A DNA stretch of 37,617 nt from Ruegeria spongiae (lineage in GTDB: Bacteria > Pseudomonadota > Alphaproteobacteria > Rhodobacterales > Rhodobacteraceae): assembly GCF_023502395.1 (NCBI RefSeq), contig NZ_JAMFMB010000034.1, positions 1 to 37,617 of the forward strand, in the 5' to 3' direction. Below are positions 22,101-31,030 of the stretch, in pieces. Both the position numbers and the translations under genes were made by a program. Under the pieces are notes generated by a model. It ran no database searches. It had not been told where the DNA came from and saw only the letters and a program-made list of their open reading frames with translations. Positions within the stretch are counted from its first letter, which is position 1, and each line of letters opens with the position of its first letter.

Positions 22101-23309
22101 ATGCCTGCCCAATCAAGAATCTCTCGCCGAATGTCTCAGAGCGCGGTTGTTCAAGCGATTGCGAATTATGGCCCCATCTCGCGTGCGAGCGTCGCCAAGC
22201 TCACGGGATTATCAAAGCAAACGATTTCAGAAATTGTCGGGAACCTTGAGGCGGATGGCTGGGTGCGCACAGTCGGCCAAACCGAAGGGCACGTTGGCCG
22301 CCGCGCTGTTGTTTACGAAATTGCCCCTGACGCAGCAACAGTCGCCAGCGTTGATCTAGGAGGTACCAAGGTGAGGACCGCGCTGTGTGATCTTACCGGA
22401 CGTGTCCTGGCAGAGCGAGAAGAGCCGACCAATCAGACCGGTGGAATGAATGTGGTCGAACAAGTCAGCAGGATGGTGCGCGCAACGACATCGGATTCCG
22501 ATTTTGGTGATTTGAAGTTTGTTGTCGTTGGTGTTCCCGGTGTTCCTGACGTGACAACGGGCGCGATCCGGATGGCCCCGAATATCTATGGAATAGATCA
22601 GATCGATCTTGCCAACGAACTCAATGCGCGACTTGGCGTTGAAGTTCTTGTCGAGAATGACGTGAACCTCGCTGCCCTGGGCGAGCACTGGATGGACGGC
22701 CGGGCAGACGAAGATGACCTCGTCTTTGTTTCAGTTGGAACAGGAATCGGTGCAGGCATCGTTGTAGACGGCAATCTGATGCGCGGCGCATCGGGCGCAG
22801 CCGGAGAGGTTGGGTTTCTCCCTTTTGGTGCGGACCCGTTCGAAGCAGAAAGCCTGCAAGTTGGCGCATTGGAGCGCGTGAGTGCAACCGATGCAATTAT
22901 TGGTCAGTACCAAGCGCTATCGGGCAAGACGCTGAGTGTTCCAGATATTTTTGATGCCGCCAATAAAGGTGACAAGGAAGCAGAAAAGACGCTGGATAAC
23001 GTAGCCTTGCAGATTGCGCGCGCTTCGGCCGCCATCATTGCGGTTCTCGATCCATCATTGATTGTCATGGGCGGCTCAATCGGTGCCAGGGAAGAACTGA
23101 TGCAGCGCATTAGCAGGATTCTGGAACAATGTTTCCCGCGGAGCGTTTCCATTCAACCGTCGAAACTTGGCGCGCACGCAGCACTGGCGGGAGGCGCCTC
23201 TATTGCACTTTCCCATCTTCACATGTCGCTGTTCGCGGAAGGACAGAAAGGCGCTGAAATCCGCGTGCCGCCCCCGGCATTCGAAGCGTTCAAGGCTGGC
23301 GTGTCATGA
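22101..23309 (+). CDS. ROK-family transcriptional regulator
   Basis: A 402-residue NagC/XylR-type ROK protein. Residues ~11-60 form a winged helix-turn-helix (AVVQAIANYGPISRASVAKLTGLSKQTISEIVGNLE). An ASKHA sugar-kinase-like domain follows: VDLGGTKVRTALCD, the ENDVN motif with the usual kinase Asp, and SVGTGIGAGIVVDG. The zinc-binding CxCGxxGC-type motif that normally follows GEVG is missing (the sequence continues FLPFGADPFEAES), so this is a regulator and unlikely to be an active sugar kinase. It probably senses the transported substrate or a breakdown product and controls the operon it heads; its stop overlaps the next start (ATGA). Confidence 0.92.
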   Translation: MPAQSRISRRMSQSAVVQAIANYGPISRASVAKLTGLSKQTISEIVGNLEADGWVRTVGQTEGHVGRRAVVYEIAPDAATVASVDLGGTKVRTALCDLTGRVLAEREEPTNQTGGMNVVEQVSRMVRATTSDSDFGDLKFVVVGVPGVPDVTTGAIRMAPNIYGIDQIDLANELNARLGVEVLVENDVNLAALGEHWMDGRADEDDLVFVSVGTGIGAGIVVDGNLMRGASGAAGEVGFLPFGADPFEAESLQVGALERVSATDAIIGQYQALSGKTLSVPDIFDAANKGDKEAEKTLDNVALQIARASAAIIAVLDPSLIVMGGSIGAREELMQRISRILEQCFPRSVSIQPSKLGAHAALAGGASIALSHLHMSLFAEGQKGAEIRVPPPAFEAFKAGVS

Positions 23310-24571
23310 GTGGGAAAAAGCTTCTGGAGAAATTGCTTTTGGCGCAAAACCCACAGTCGGATGTGGCATTGCTCCGCGATGCACTGGCGATTGAGAGCGT
23401 GACCGGTAGCGAAACTCTATTTGCCCGGTTTCTGGAAAGGCAAATGTCCACGCTCGGCCTCAACACCGGAACAAGGGCATTTGAGGGGGCGCGCGAAAAT
23501 GTCTGGGGTGTTTTGCCTATGGACGGGCCAAGCCTGATGATCCTGGGTCATACGGACACTGTCCATGTGCGGGGATGGAAAGAACACTGGCAGGGTGATC
23601 CACGGAAAAACCCTTTCGGTGGTGTCGAAGTCAATGGTCAAATCTGGTCGCGCGGTGCCAGCGACCTCAAGGGCGGGATTTGCGCCGCCATTGCAGGATA
23701 CCGCCTGCTGCAACATACCGGAGTTCAACCGTTCTGTGGACTGACCTTCGCGTTTATTGGTGATGAAGAAAGCGGCGAGCCCGGTAGCGGGGTCAGCGCT
23801 GGAGCCAAGGATTTGGTGCGCTGCATCGAAATGGGCATGATCCCCCGTCCGGACTTCGCCGTTTATGTCGAGCCAACCAACCTCGATATCTACACGGCCC
23901 AGATCGGGTTTTTCATTGCAGATATCACGATTACAGGGAAAACGGCCTATTTTGGCACCCCCGAACTTGGCGTTGATGCTTTGAAAGCAACGCACAAACT
24001 GCTTTCGCGGGTCTGGGAACATGAAGCCGAGCTCAATGCCGGGCCGCGTCATGATCTTGTGGGTACGTCTTCCATTCTGGTGACTGATATCAATGGTGGT
24101 GGATTTATTGCTGTACCGGGGGAATGCAAACTGTCCCTGATCCGCAAGCTTCGACCTGGCGAAGCGCTCGATGATGCCGTCAGTGCCTTCGAGGCAGTCT
24201 TGAACACCGAAGAACTGCCCAAAGGTGTTGATGTTGCGATCAACTATCCATCCGGTCGGGATCATCCCAAAGGTGGCTCCCCGGTGGAAAATGATCCTGA
24301 TCTTGCTGCCGTGGACTTGCTGCAAAGCTGCATCCGGCAAACACGACCAAAGGCAGGTAAAATTGGCGGCGCACCTTATTGGTCAGAGATGCCGTTTCTA
24401 ACGGATCAAATAGGGTGCCCAACTATCTATTGCGCACCCGGCGACATTGCTGTTGCGCATACTTTCGAAGAACGCATCGAGGTCGAAGAATATCTCGCTG
24501 CAGCAAGGGCCTTTGCCCTCTTTTTTGCGGGGTTTGGTGCATCGCACTCATCACAAAACAATCCAACCTGA
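23306..24571 (+). CDS. M20-family metallopeptidase / deacylase (ArgE/DapE type)
   Basis: A 421-residue two-zinc hydrolase. Metal and catalytic residues are in place: H82 and D84 in GHTDTV, D120 in GASDLKGG, and E154-E155 in GDEESGEPG; a late His (AVAHTFEE) completes the ligand set. A lid/dimerisation segment lies between. Members remove acyl or aminoacyl groups from small substrates (N-acetylornithine, succinyl-diaminopimelate and others); no signal peptide, so it acts in the cytoplasm. It is coupled to the ROK gene by an ATGA overlap and lies just upstream of the binding-protein genes, so it probably processes the imported compound, perhaps by deacylation (inference). Confidence 0.9.
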   Translation: MSGKKLLEKLLLAQNPQSDVALLRDALAIESVTGSETLFARFLERQMSTLGLNTGTRAFEGARENVWGVLPMDGPSLMILGHTDTVHVRGWKEHWQGDPRKNPFGGVEVNGQIWSRGASDLKGGICAAIAGYRLLQHTGVQPFCGLTFAFIGDEESGEPGSGVSAGAKDLVRCIEMGMIPRPDFAVYVEPTNLDIYTAQIGFFIADITITGKTAYFGTPELGVDALKATHKLLSRVWEHEAELNAGPRHDLVGTSSILVTDINGGGFIAVPGECKLSLIRKLRPGEALDDAVSAFEAVLNTEELPKGVDVAINYPSGRDHPKGGSPVENDPDLAAVDLLQSCIRQTRPKAGKIGGAPYWSEMPFLTDQIGCPTIYCAPGDIAVAHTFEERIEVEEYLAAARAFALFFAGFGASHSSQNNPT

Positions 24572-24581
24572 GGGGGAACTA

Positions 24582-25631
24582 ATGACCTATTTGAAATCTA
24601 CATTGGCGGCATCAGCGCTCATTGCGCTGTCCACAGGTCTGAGCGCCGAGACAATCGGACCAGGGGGCGAAAGTGCCACACCATCCTCATCCGTCGTTGT
24701 GAGCGACGGCCACATCGCAGTCGTTCAGGCGGCTGATTACTCGGCGGCGCTTCTTTGGCATGACCAATCTGACTTTGTGAATGCTGTCACAGCAGGTGCC
24801 AGCGACGAATTCGAGCGTTTGGGCATCGAGGTCGTGGCCGTGACCAGTGCCGGATTTGATGCCGCAAAACAGCGCAGCGACATTGAAACGGTCCTCGCCA
24901 AATCACCGAACATAATCTTGTCACTTCCGTTGGACCCGGTAACTTCGGCCGCAGCTTTTGAAGAAGCCAGAGAGGCTGGCGTTGCTTTGTCGTTCCTTTC
25001 AAATCTTCCGGCAGACTATCAACATCCAGATGATTATGCAGCAATCGTGACCGACGACCTGTTCCAGATGGGCAAACAAGCAGCAGACGCCCTGGCTACT
25101 GCCATGGGCAACGAAGGCACTGTCGGCTGGATTTACCACGACGCGGCCTACTATGTGACTAACCAACGCGACAACGCGTTCAAAACGACTATCGAGAACG
25201 ACTATCCGGATATTTCGATTGTGGCGGAACAGGGTATTTCTGACCCGGCTCGCGCCGAAGAGATTGCGAACGTAATGCTGCTAAAGAACCCTGACCTGGG
25301 CGGCGTCTATGTCACATGGGCGGGACCAGCAGAGGGCGTTCTCGCGGCTCTGCGTGCTAACGGTAACACCAGCACCAAGATCGTAACGCTCGATCTATCC
25401 GAGCCTATCGCACTGGACATGGTTCGGGGTGGGAATGTTGCGGCCATCGTGGCGGACGAAGCCTATGAACTGGGTCGTGCCATGGCAGCAAGCGCTGTGT
25501 TGGATCTTCTGGGCGAAAACGTGCCGCCCTTCATCGTCGCTCCTGCGCTGGCTGTAACCGCAGACAATGTTGTCGAAGGTTGGAAAAAGTCACTCAACAT
25601 CGACGCACCAGCCAGCCTGTCGTCCAAATAG
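24582..25631 (+). CDS. Sugar-type ABC transporter periplasmic binding protein, paralogue 1
   Basis: A 349-residue RbsB-like (periplasmic binding protein type I) protein. The start at ATG 24582 is chosen because GAGGGGG lies 6 nt upstream and a clear signal peptide follows (MTYLKSTLAASALIALSTGLSA); a longer in-frame start would bury the signal. The mature protein shows the type I fold pattern: AALLWHDQSDFVNAV, DIETVLAKSPNIILSLP, then TNQRDNAF and a late DLSEP. It is a paralogue of the next gene (many shared stretches, such as VTNQRDNAFK and ADEAY). It delivers a substrate to the permease at 26889-27842. A strong hairpin follows the gene. Confidence 0.9.
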   Translation: MTYLKSTLAASALIALSTGLSAETIGPGGESATPSSSVVVSDGHIAVVQAADYSAALLWHDQSDFVNAVTAGASDEFERLGIEVVAVTSAGFDAAKQRSDIETVLAKSPNIILSLPLDPVTSAAAFEEAREAGVALSFLSNLPADYQHPDDYAAIVTDDLFQMGKQAADALATAMGNEGTVGWIYHDAAYYVTNQRDNAFKTTIENDYPDISIVAEQGISDPARAEEIANVMLLKNPDLGGVYVTWAGPAEGVLAALRANGNTSTKIVTLDLSEPIALDMVRGGNVAAIVADEAYELGRAMAASAVLDLLGENVPPFIVAPALAVTADNVVEGWKKSLNIDAPASLSSK

Positions 25632-25641
25632 GAACCTCCCG

Positions 25642-25667
25642 GGTGGGTCGCCTTAAGGTGGCCCGCC
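25642..25667 (+). terminator. Intercistronic hairpin after binding-protein gene 1
   Basis: An 11-bp stem, allowing three G-T pairs, around the loop TTAA, 10 nt after the stop. No U-run follows. It is more likely a 3'-end stabiliser or partial attenuator that sets expression of the binding protein above the membrane parts than a full terminator. Confidence 0.65.
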
Positions 25668-25757
25668 GAAACCGAAAGAAGGGGGCGGGTGACGAGAACA
25701 CCAATCGGCGCAGAGAACCAATCTTCCAAGTTATCTCGACAATACAAGGAATAGAAC

Positions 25758-26825
25758 ATGCTCAATACGCTAAAAACACTCGTGCTCTCGTCACTGATTG
25801 CAATACCGACGATCACGCTTGCAGACAACCGCCCCGAAACCAAGGGACCGAATGGCGAGGCCCCGACACCAGTCGCGGGGCTTGAACTTTCAGAAACAGA
25901 TATCGCTAAAGTTGCCGAGGGCGGTTACACAGCTGCCTTGGTCTGGCACGAGCAATACGCTTGGTCGAACGCGGTTGCGAGTGGGGCGAAAGACGAATTC
26001 GCGCGGATGGGGATCGAGGTCATTGCCGAGACCAATGCCAGTTTTGACCCAGCTCGCCAAAAAGCCGATGTGGAGACGGTGATGGCAAACAACCCATCGA
26101 TAATTGTCTCGCTGCCCATTGACCCCCCCACGGCGGCAAACGTCTATGGCATTGCGCGCGATGCCGGTGTCAAACTCGTATTCATTGACAACGCCGTGCA
26201 GGGCTTCACCCATGGAGAGGACTACGTCTCGGTCGTCTCCGCAGACCTCTTTCAGATCGGCAACAAGGCCGCGCATGCCTTGGCCAGCGCGATGGGCGAA
26301 GAAGGCACTGTGGGGTACATGTTCCATGACGCAGATTTCCCGGTGACAAACCAGCGTGACAATGCATTCAAGTGGACCATCGAGAACGAGTATCCCAATA
26401 TGGAAATCGTTATCGAATCCGGCATGGCAGATCCGGCGAATGCCGAGGATATCGCCCGTGCAATGTTGTCCCGGAACCCCGATCTTGGTGGTATCTATAC
26501 ACCATGGGCAGAGCCCGCACTTGGCGTCTTGTCAGTGCTTCGTCAGCAGGGCAACGATGACACGAAAGTAATAACGATCGACCTCAATGAACCGGTGGCG
26601 CTCGATATGCTAAACGGTGGTAATACCGCTGGTATCATCGCAGACGAAGCTTACAGCATCGGTGTTTATGCGGCGCGTTCTGCTGCTGCAAGCCTTCTGG
26701 GCCGCGCAGTTGAGCCTTTCCTGGTCGTCGATGCCCTGGCCATCGGCACCGACAACGTTGTTGAAGGCTGGAACCAGTCCATGAACATGAATCCGCCGCA
26801 ATCGGTGATCGACGCGGCTCAATAA
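25758..26825 (+). CDS. Sugar-type ABC transporter periplasmic binding protein, paralogue 2
   Basis: A 355-residue RbsB-like protein with signal peptide (hydrophobic core SSLIAIPTITLA, cut before DNRPE). Shared blocks with paralogue 1: GIEV.AET or VAVT, VETVMANNPSIIVSLPIDP, VTNQRDNAF, DLNEPVALDMLNGGN and ADEAY. Differences cluster near the likely ligand pocket (for example FIDNAVQGFTHGED against FLSNLPADYQHPDD), suggesting related but different ligands. AAGGA at 25746-25750 supports the start. The 126-bp gap before it holds a hairpin. The sequence directly after the signal peptide is Pro/Gly-rich and looks like a flexible tether. Confidence 0.9.
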   Translation: MLNTLKTLVLSSLIAIPTITLADNRPETKGPNGEAPTPVAGLELSETDIAKVAEGGYTAALVWHEQYAWSNAVASGAKDEFARMGIEVIAETNASFDPARQKADVETVMANNPSIIVSLPIDPPTAANVYGIARDAGVKLVFIDNAVQGFTHGEDYVSVVSADLFQIGNKAAHALASAMGEEGTVGYMFHDADFPVTNQRDNAFKWTIENEYPNMEIVIESGMADPANAEDIARAMLSRNPDLGGIYTPWAEPALGVLSVLRQQGNDDTKVITIDLNEPVALDMLNGGNTAGIIADEAYSIGVYAARSAAASLLGRAVEPFLVVDALAIGTDNVVEGWNQSMNMNPPQSVIDAAQ

Positions 26826-26836
26826 GCCTCCTCTCT

Positions 26837-26862
26837 GGGTGGGCTACACGAGTGGCCCATCC
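26837..26862 (+). terminator. Intercistronic hairpin after binding-protein gene 2
   Basis: An 11-bp stem (GGGTGGGCTAC with GTGGCCCATCC, two G-T pairs) around the loop ACGA, 11 nt after the stop. It closely parallels the hairpin after paralogue 1 in position and stem length. It probably protects the upstream message from 3' decay. Confidence 0.65.
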
Positions 26863-26888
26863 AAACTAGATTTCGAACGGAACCGGTG

Positions 26889-27842
26889 ATGACAAAAGCC
26901 ATAAACACGATACGGTCCCTCGACCTGCAACGTAGTGTGATCTATTTCGGTTTTCTCGGGATTTTTCTGTTTTTTGCCATCACCCTGCATGATGATGGCT
27001 TTCTGACCAGCCGGAACTTAACGAATATCGTCCTGCAAACTGCGCCCGCAACGATTATGGCCATCGGGCTGGTCTTCGCATTGTCTGCAGGCGAGATTGA
27101 CCTGAGTTTCGGTTCTGTAGTTGCAGTCGCGGCACTTTCTGCAGCGATTGCCATGCAAAACGGGCCTATTATCTATGGTGTCATGGCAGGCCTCGGAGCA
27201 GGTATAGTGATCGGCGCGTTCAACGGTGTGCTGGTGGCCTATCTCCGGCTACCTTCTTTTCTTGTCACACTCGCAACGATGGGACTATTCGCCGGTATCG
27301 CGCGAACAATGACCGATCTTCGATCAATCCCAGTTCTCAACGACACGTTCACTGGTATCTTCGGCTCTGGCAAACTGTTCGGTGTGCCGTCTCTGGTGAT
27401 ATGGACGATCGTCGCCGTAGCTATTGGCCATATAATTTACCGTAACACCCGCTTTGGCGCTCATGTTCTGGCTGTGGGTGACAATGCCCGCGCGGCGCAA
27501 GTATCCGGCATCAAAGTCCCGCATGTCCGACTGATGGTTCTGACTCTGTGCGGGGCAACAGCTGGTCTAGCCGGGCTGCTCTATGCGGGACGGCTTCAGG
27601 CCGCCAAGTACACTTTGGGCGAAAGCGATCTGATGACTGTGATCGCCGCTGTCATTGTTGGTGGCACCGCCTTGAACGGGGGCAAGGGCTCGATCATCGG
27701 TGCACTTTTGGGGTCCTTGATGATGGGCATGTTGAACAACGGGTTGATCCTCATGGGGCTTCAGGTCTCGGATCAGATGATCGTGCGAGGGCTGATTATT
27801 CTACTCGCTGTTGCGATCTCCCTCCGTGAAACTCGCCGTTAG
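26889..27842 (+). CDS. Sugar-type ABC transporter permease (RbsC-like)
   Basis: A 317-residue inner-membrane permease of the BPD_transp_2 type with about eight to ten hydrophobic segments. Typical motifs: GLVFALSAGEIDLSFGSVVAV near the N-terminal third and TVIAAVIVGGTALNGGKGSIIGALLG near the C-terminus, which form the ATPase-coupling and pore regions in RbsC-like proteins. GTG at 26886 is directly followed by ATG at 26889; I prefer the ATG because GGAA at 26879-26882 is then 6 nt upstream. It probably serves both binding proteins; its ATPase lies two genes on, at 29068-29805. Confidence 0.92.
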   Translation: MTKAINTIRSLDLQRSVIYFGFLGIFLFFAITLHDDGFLTSRNLTNIVLQTAPATIMAIGLVFALSAGEIDLSFGSVVAVAALSAAIAMQNGPIIYGVMAGLGAGIVIGAFNGVLVAYLRLPSFLVTLATMGLFAGIARTMTDLRSIPVLNDTFTGIFGSGKLFGVPSLVIWTIVAVAIGHIIYRNTRFGAHVLAVGDNARAAQVSGIKVPHVRLMVLTLCGATAGLAGLLYAGRLQAAKYTLGESDLMTVIAAVIVGGTALNGGKGSIIGALLGSLMMGMLNNGLILMGLQVSDQMIVRGLIILLAVAISLRETRR

Positions 27843-27859
27843 CTTTTGGAAGGCTCCAC

Positions 27860-29071
27860 ATGTTTCTTGATCTCCTCATCCGCCGCAACCCGCAGTTCGT
27901 CGAAGCCGCAATATCCCTGCATCAGCAGGGCAAAATACCGGCAAACGCCTACGTCCTTGATCTGGACAAGGTGGAGCGCAATGCACGCACCTTTTCCCAA
28001 GCGGCATCTAAACTCGGACTGACCACATTTGCCATGACAAAACAGGTGGGACGGCATTCAGGCTTCTGTCAGGCCGTGATGCGCGGCGGCATCAACCGGT
28101 CTGTGGCCGTTGATATGCCATGCGCCGTGGCTTGCGACCGTGCTGGGCTCAAGATTGGGCATCTCGGACATCTCGTTCAGGTCCCTCGGCATGAAGCAGA
28201 TTTCGCCGCAAGCAATCTCAGGCCTGATTTCTGGACCGTCTTCTCTGATACCAAGGCGCAAGAGGCCGCGTCTGCTGCCGAAAGAGCGGGGCGCGAACAA
28301 TCGCTGATGGCTCGCATCCAGACAGAGGGCGACACTTTTTACCGAGGCCACGAAGGTGGTTTTGAGGCCAGCGACATTGTCGATGTGGCAGACAGACTCG
28401 AAGGCCTGACGGGAGGTCGATTTGCCGGGATCACAACATTTCCGGCACTGTTGTTCGATCAGGACACTCGGAAGGTCCGGCCCACCCCCAATCTGGTTAC
28501 ACTAAACAAGGCGGCGGAAGCGTTGGCGCAAGCCGGGCGTTCGGAAATTGAGATCAATGCCCCCGGAACAACCTCATCCGCCGTTCTGTCTGCGCTTGCA
28601 GAAGCCGGAGCGACACAGGTCGAACCCGGTAACGGGCTTCACGGCACCACCCCACTGCACGCCGTCGAAGACCTGCCAGAAGACCCAGCGGTGCTGTACT
28701 TGTCTGAGGTGTCACACCATCATGGTGGCAAGGCCTACTGTTTCGGCGGAGGTCTCTACATCGACCCGGTATTTCCGAAGTATCAGGTGCAGGCCTTGGT
28801 CAGTAGTATCCCAACCGTGCAGCGTTCTGCGCGTCGCAACGTGGAAATCCCGGATTACTCGGCCATTGACTATTACGCCATGATCGACGCAGAGGGCGAA
28901 ACTGCACCAGTTCCCGGTGATACTGTCGTATTCGGATTCCGCGGCCAGGCTTTTGTCACCCGCGCGATGGTTGTGGGCATCCGTGGTGTGGAAGATGGAA
29001 ATCCGCAAGTCACAACTATCGAAAACGGGTTTGGCGATCAGGTGAATTGGCCGGGGGCGTTCGCTCAATGA
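27860..29071 (+). CDS. yhfX: YhfX-like PLP-dependent enzyme (alanine-racemase fold)
   Basis: A 403-residue fold-type III PLP enzyme that follows E. coli YhfX closely over its length: start MFLDLLIRRNP, YVLDLDKVERNAR, MTKQVGRH with the PLP Lys K61, GHLVQVP, TTFPALLFD, NAPGTTSSAVL, EPGNGLHGTTP and YLSEVSHHHGGKAYCFGGG. The function of YhfX is not firmly known; the fold suggests racemisation or elimination on an amino acid or amine. It lies between the permease and ATPase genes of a sugar-type transporter and overlaps the ATPase start (ATGA), so it is an integral part of this operon. This suggests that the substrate contains an amino group (inference). Confidence 0.88.
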   Translation: MFLDLLIRRNPQFVEAAISLHQQGKIPANAYVLDLDKVERNARTFSQAASKLGLTTFAMTKQVGRHSGFCQAVMRGGINRSVAVDMPCAVACDRAGLKIGHLGHLVQVPRHEADFAASNLRPDFWTVFSDTKAQEAASAAERAGREQSLMARIQTEGDTFYRGHEGGFEASDIVDVADRLEGLTGGRFAGITTFPALLFDQDTRKVRPTPNLVTLNKAAEALAQAGRSEIEINAPGTTSSAVLSALAEAGATQVEPGNGLHGTTPLHAVEDLPEDPAVLYLSEVSHHHGGKAYCFGGGLYIDPVFPKYQVQALVSSIPTVQRSARRNVEIPDYSAIDYYAMIDAEGETAPVPGDTVVFGFRGQAFVTRAMVVGIRGVEDGNPQVTTIENGFGDQVNWPGAFAQ

Positions 29072-29805
29072 CACCAACCCTCTCGCTCAAAGACATTCGC
29101 AAGTCTTTTGGTGGTGTGACCGCCATCCAGAACTTTTCACTAGACCTCTATCCTGGCGAGATCGTCGCGCTTGTTGGGGACAACGGTGCGGGCAAGTCGA
29201 CCCTTATCAAAATCGTCTCTGGTGTGCATCGGCCCACCAGTGGGGACATCGCCTTGGACGGCACGTCTGTCAGTTTTTCGGATGCGAGTGCAGCGCGCAG
29301 CCACGGGATCGAAGTCGTCTATCAAGACCTGGCACTCGCCGATGAGCAGCCAGTCTATATGAACATGTTTCTGGGCCGCGAACTGACGCGAAAGCCCTTC
29401 GGGTTGCTCGACAACACGCGGATGCGAACTGAAACGCAAAGCCTTGTTGATCAGCTCGATGTGCGCATCCCTTCTGCAACTTCCACGATCCGCGATCTTA
29501 GCGGCGGACAGCGGCAAGGGATTGCAATCGCGCGGGCAACCCATTGGGCCAGCAAGCTGATCCTCCTTGATGAACCCACTGCCGCCCTTGGTGTTGCTGA
29601 GACGGCAAAAGTTGAAGAACTTGTTGCTTCACTCAAGGAACGAAACCTTGCCATCCTGATCATCAGCCATAGCCTGGACCAAGTGTTTCGCCTCTCGGAC
29701 CGCATCTGTGTTTTGCGACGAGGGGAACAGGTTGGCGTCAGAAAAACCGCAGAGACTGACAAGAACGAGATCATCGCCATGATCACAGGAGTCCATGATC
29801 AATGA
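29068..29805 (+). CDS. Single-domain sugar-type ABC transporter ATPase
   Basis: A 245-residue ABC ATPase. Walker A GDNGAGKST is at residues 37-45, the signature is LSGGQRQGIAIARA, and Walker B is LILLDEPTAALG. The ATG at 29068 overlaps the TGA of the yhfX-like gene; an upstream in-frame start would lie inside that gene. Sugar ABC ATPases of the RbsA type usually have two fused nucleotide-binding domains and ~500 residues; this one has one, as in the FrcA-like subgroup, and would act as a homodimer. Last gene of the plus-strand operon; it ends 51 nt from the convergent aminotransferase gene. Confidence 0.93.
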   Translation: MTPTLSLKDIRKSFGGVTAIQNFSLDLYPGEIVALVGDNGAGKSTLIKIVSGVHRPTSGDIALDGTSVSFSDASAARSHGIEVVYQDLALADEQPVYMNMFLGRELTRKPFGLLDNTRMRTETQSLVDQLDVRIPSATSTIRDLSGGQRQGIAIARATHWASKLILLDEPTAALGVAETAKVEELVASLKERNLAILIISHSLDQVFRLSDRICVLRRGEQVGVRKTAETDKNEIIAMITGVHDQ

Positions 29806-29855
29806 AGGGATCTGAAGGTGTAGACGCCCCCGCTGGCCTCGATGTGCCATTCTGC

Positions 29856-31019
29856 CTATGGTGACAGGAACGCAGCCAGGCGAGTCAAAGCGGTATCCAA
29901 TGTCTCTTTCTTGCGCGCGAAACACAGCCGCACCAAACCTTCACCACCTGCTCCGAACGCTGCCCCTGGCGCAAATCCTACACGCGCACTTCGCGCGACC
30001 TTTTTACAAAACGCAGTGCTATCAGAGGTTTGTGGGGCAGTGAACATCGTATAGAATCCGCCCATGCTGGGAATGACGCTAACCTCTGGCAAGGTGACAA
30101 GCCGTTCTTCCACGTAGGACTTTGCCTCAATACAATGAGCGCGCATTTCCGCTACCAATGCATCGCCGTGATCCAGTGCCTGCACACCGGCCATCTGAAC
30201 AAATCCAGGCGACCCAGAGATAGTAAACTGCGATAACTTCTCGAAGGAATCATGAAAATCCAAAGGATATATCATCCATCCCAAACGCCACCCGGTCATC
30301 GACCAAGCTTTGGAGAAGGAATTGACCACGAACAACGCGTCGTCTGGTTCGGCAAATGATAGCAGAGTGCTACCCATCTCGCTGTCGAAGCTGAGCCGTT
30401 GATAGACTTCGTCGGATAAAACGGCAGCCCCGGTCTTGCGCGAAAGCTCAAGAAGTTCTCTTGCCTGTTTTTCACCAATAGTCCATCCGGTGGGGTTTGA
30501 GGGTGACGCCAGATAAATGAGCTTGGTCTTCGCATCTATCTGCGCATTCAGTTTGGCCATGTCCAATTCAAACGCGCCATCCTGCATATCCAACGGAACT
30601 TCTCGAATTTCGCCGCCAACAAGACGAATTGCGCGATCAACGTTTGGCCAGCACGGAGTGATCAAGATTGCGTTGTCACCTGCGTCCATCGCGGCTCGTG
30701 CGATCATGGACACCGCATGCATACCTGAATTGGTTACACTCACACTTCGGTCCTCAACGGACACTCCATAAATGCGCTGATAATACCGCCGGATACTCTC
30801 GCGCAATTCGGGGATACCTCGGTTGGGCGTGTAAAAAGTTCTGCCAGACTGCAGGGCTGCTGATGCTGCGTTGGATATCATTCCGTCGGTTGCAAAGCAG
30901 CTTTCACCCAGCCAAAGCGGAATGATATCTTCAACTTCCTGTCCGATCCGCAAAACATCGATGATCGGGGAATCCTCGAGTGTACTGACAATCGAAGACG
31001 GTGACACGTGTCTTGTCAT
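29856..31019 (-). CDS. Class I/II PLP-dependent aminotransferase
   Basis: A 387-residue fold-type I aminotransferase. PSNPTG lies at residues 173-178, DEVY at 203-206, the PLP-binding K237 in NSFSKAWSMTGWRLGW, and a YTPNRGIPELR stretch near residue 63. This matches the aspartate/aromatic-type subgroup. Expected to transfer an amino group from an imported amino acid or a derivative to a 2-oxo acid. It is the last gene of the minus-strand operon, 11 nt after the SDR gene. The precise substrate cannot be set from sequence. Confidence 0.92.
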   Translation of the reverse strand: MTRHVSPSSIVSTLEDSPIIDVLRIGQEVEDIIPLWLGESCFATDGMISNAASAALQSGRTFYTPNRGIPELRESIRRYYQRIYGVSVEDRSVSVTNSGMHAVSMIARAAMDAGDNAILITPCWPNVDRAIRLVGGEIREVPLDMQDGAFELDMAKLNAQIDAKTKLIYLASPSNPTGWTIGEKQARELLELSRKTGAAVLSDEVYQRLSFDSEMGSTLLSFAEPDDALFVVNSFSKAWSMTGWRLGWMIYPLDFHDSFEKLSQFTISGSPGFVQMAGVQALDHGDALVAEMRAHCIEAKSYVEERLVTLPEVSVIPSMGGFYTMFTAPQTSDSTAFCKKVARSARVGFAPGAAFGAGGEGLVRLCFARKKETLDTALTRLAAFLSP

Positions 31020-31030
31020 GTTAAAGCCTT

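Noticed and set aside
23417-24340. Minus-strand frame of 307 codons opposite the M20 hydrolase gene
   Set aside because: Antisense shadow of a gene with complete metal-binding motifs; the frame has no recognisable domain.
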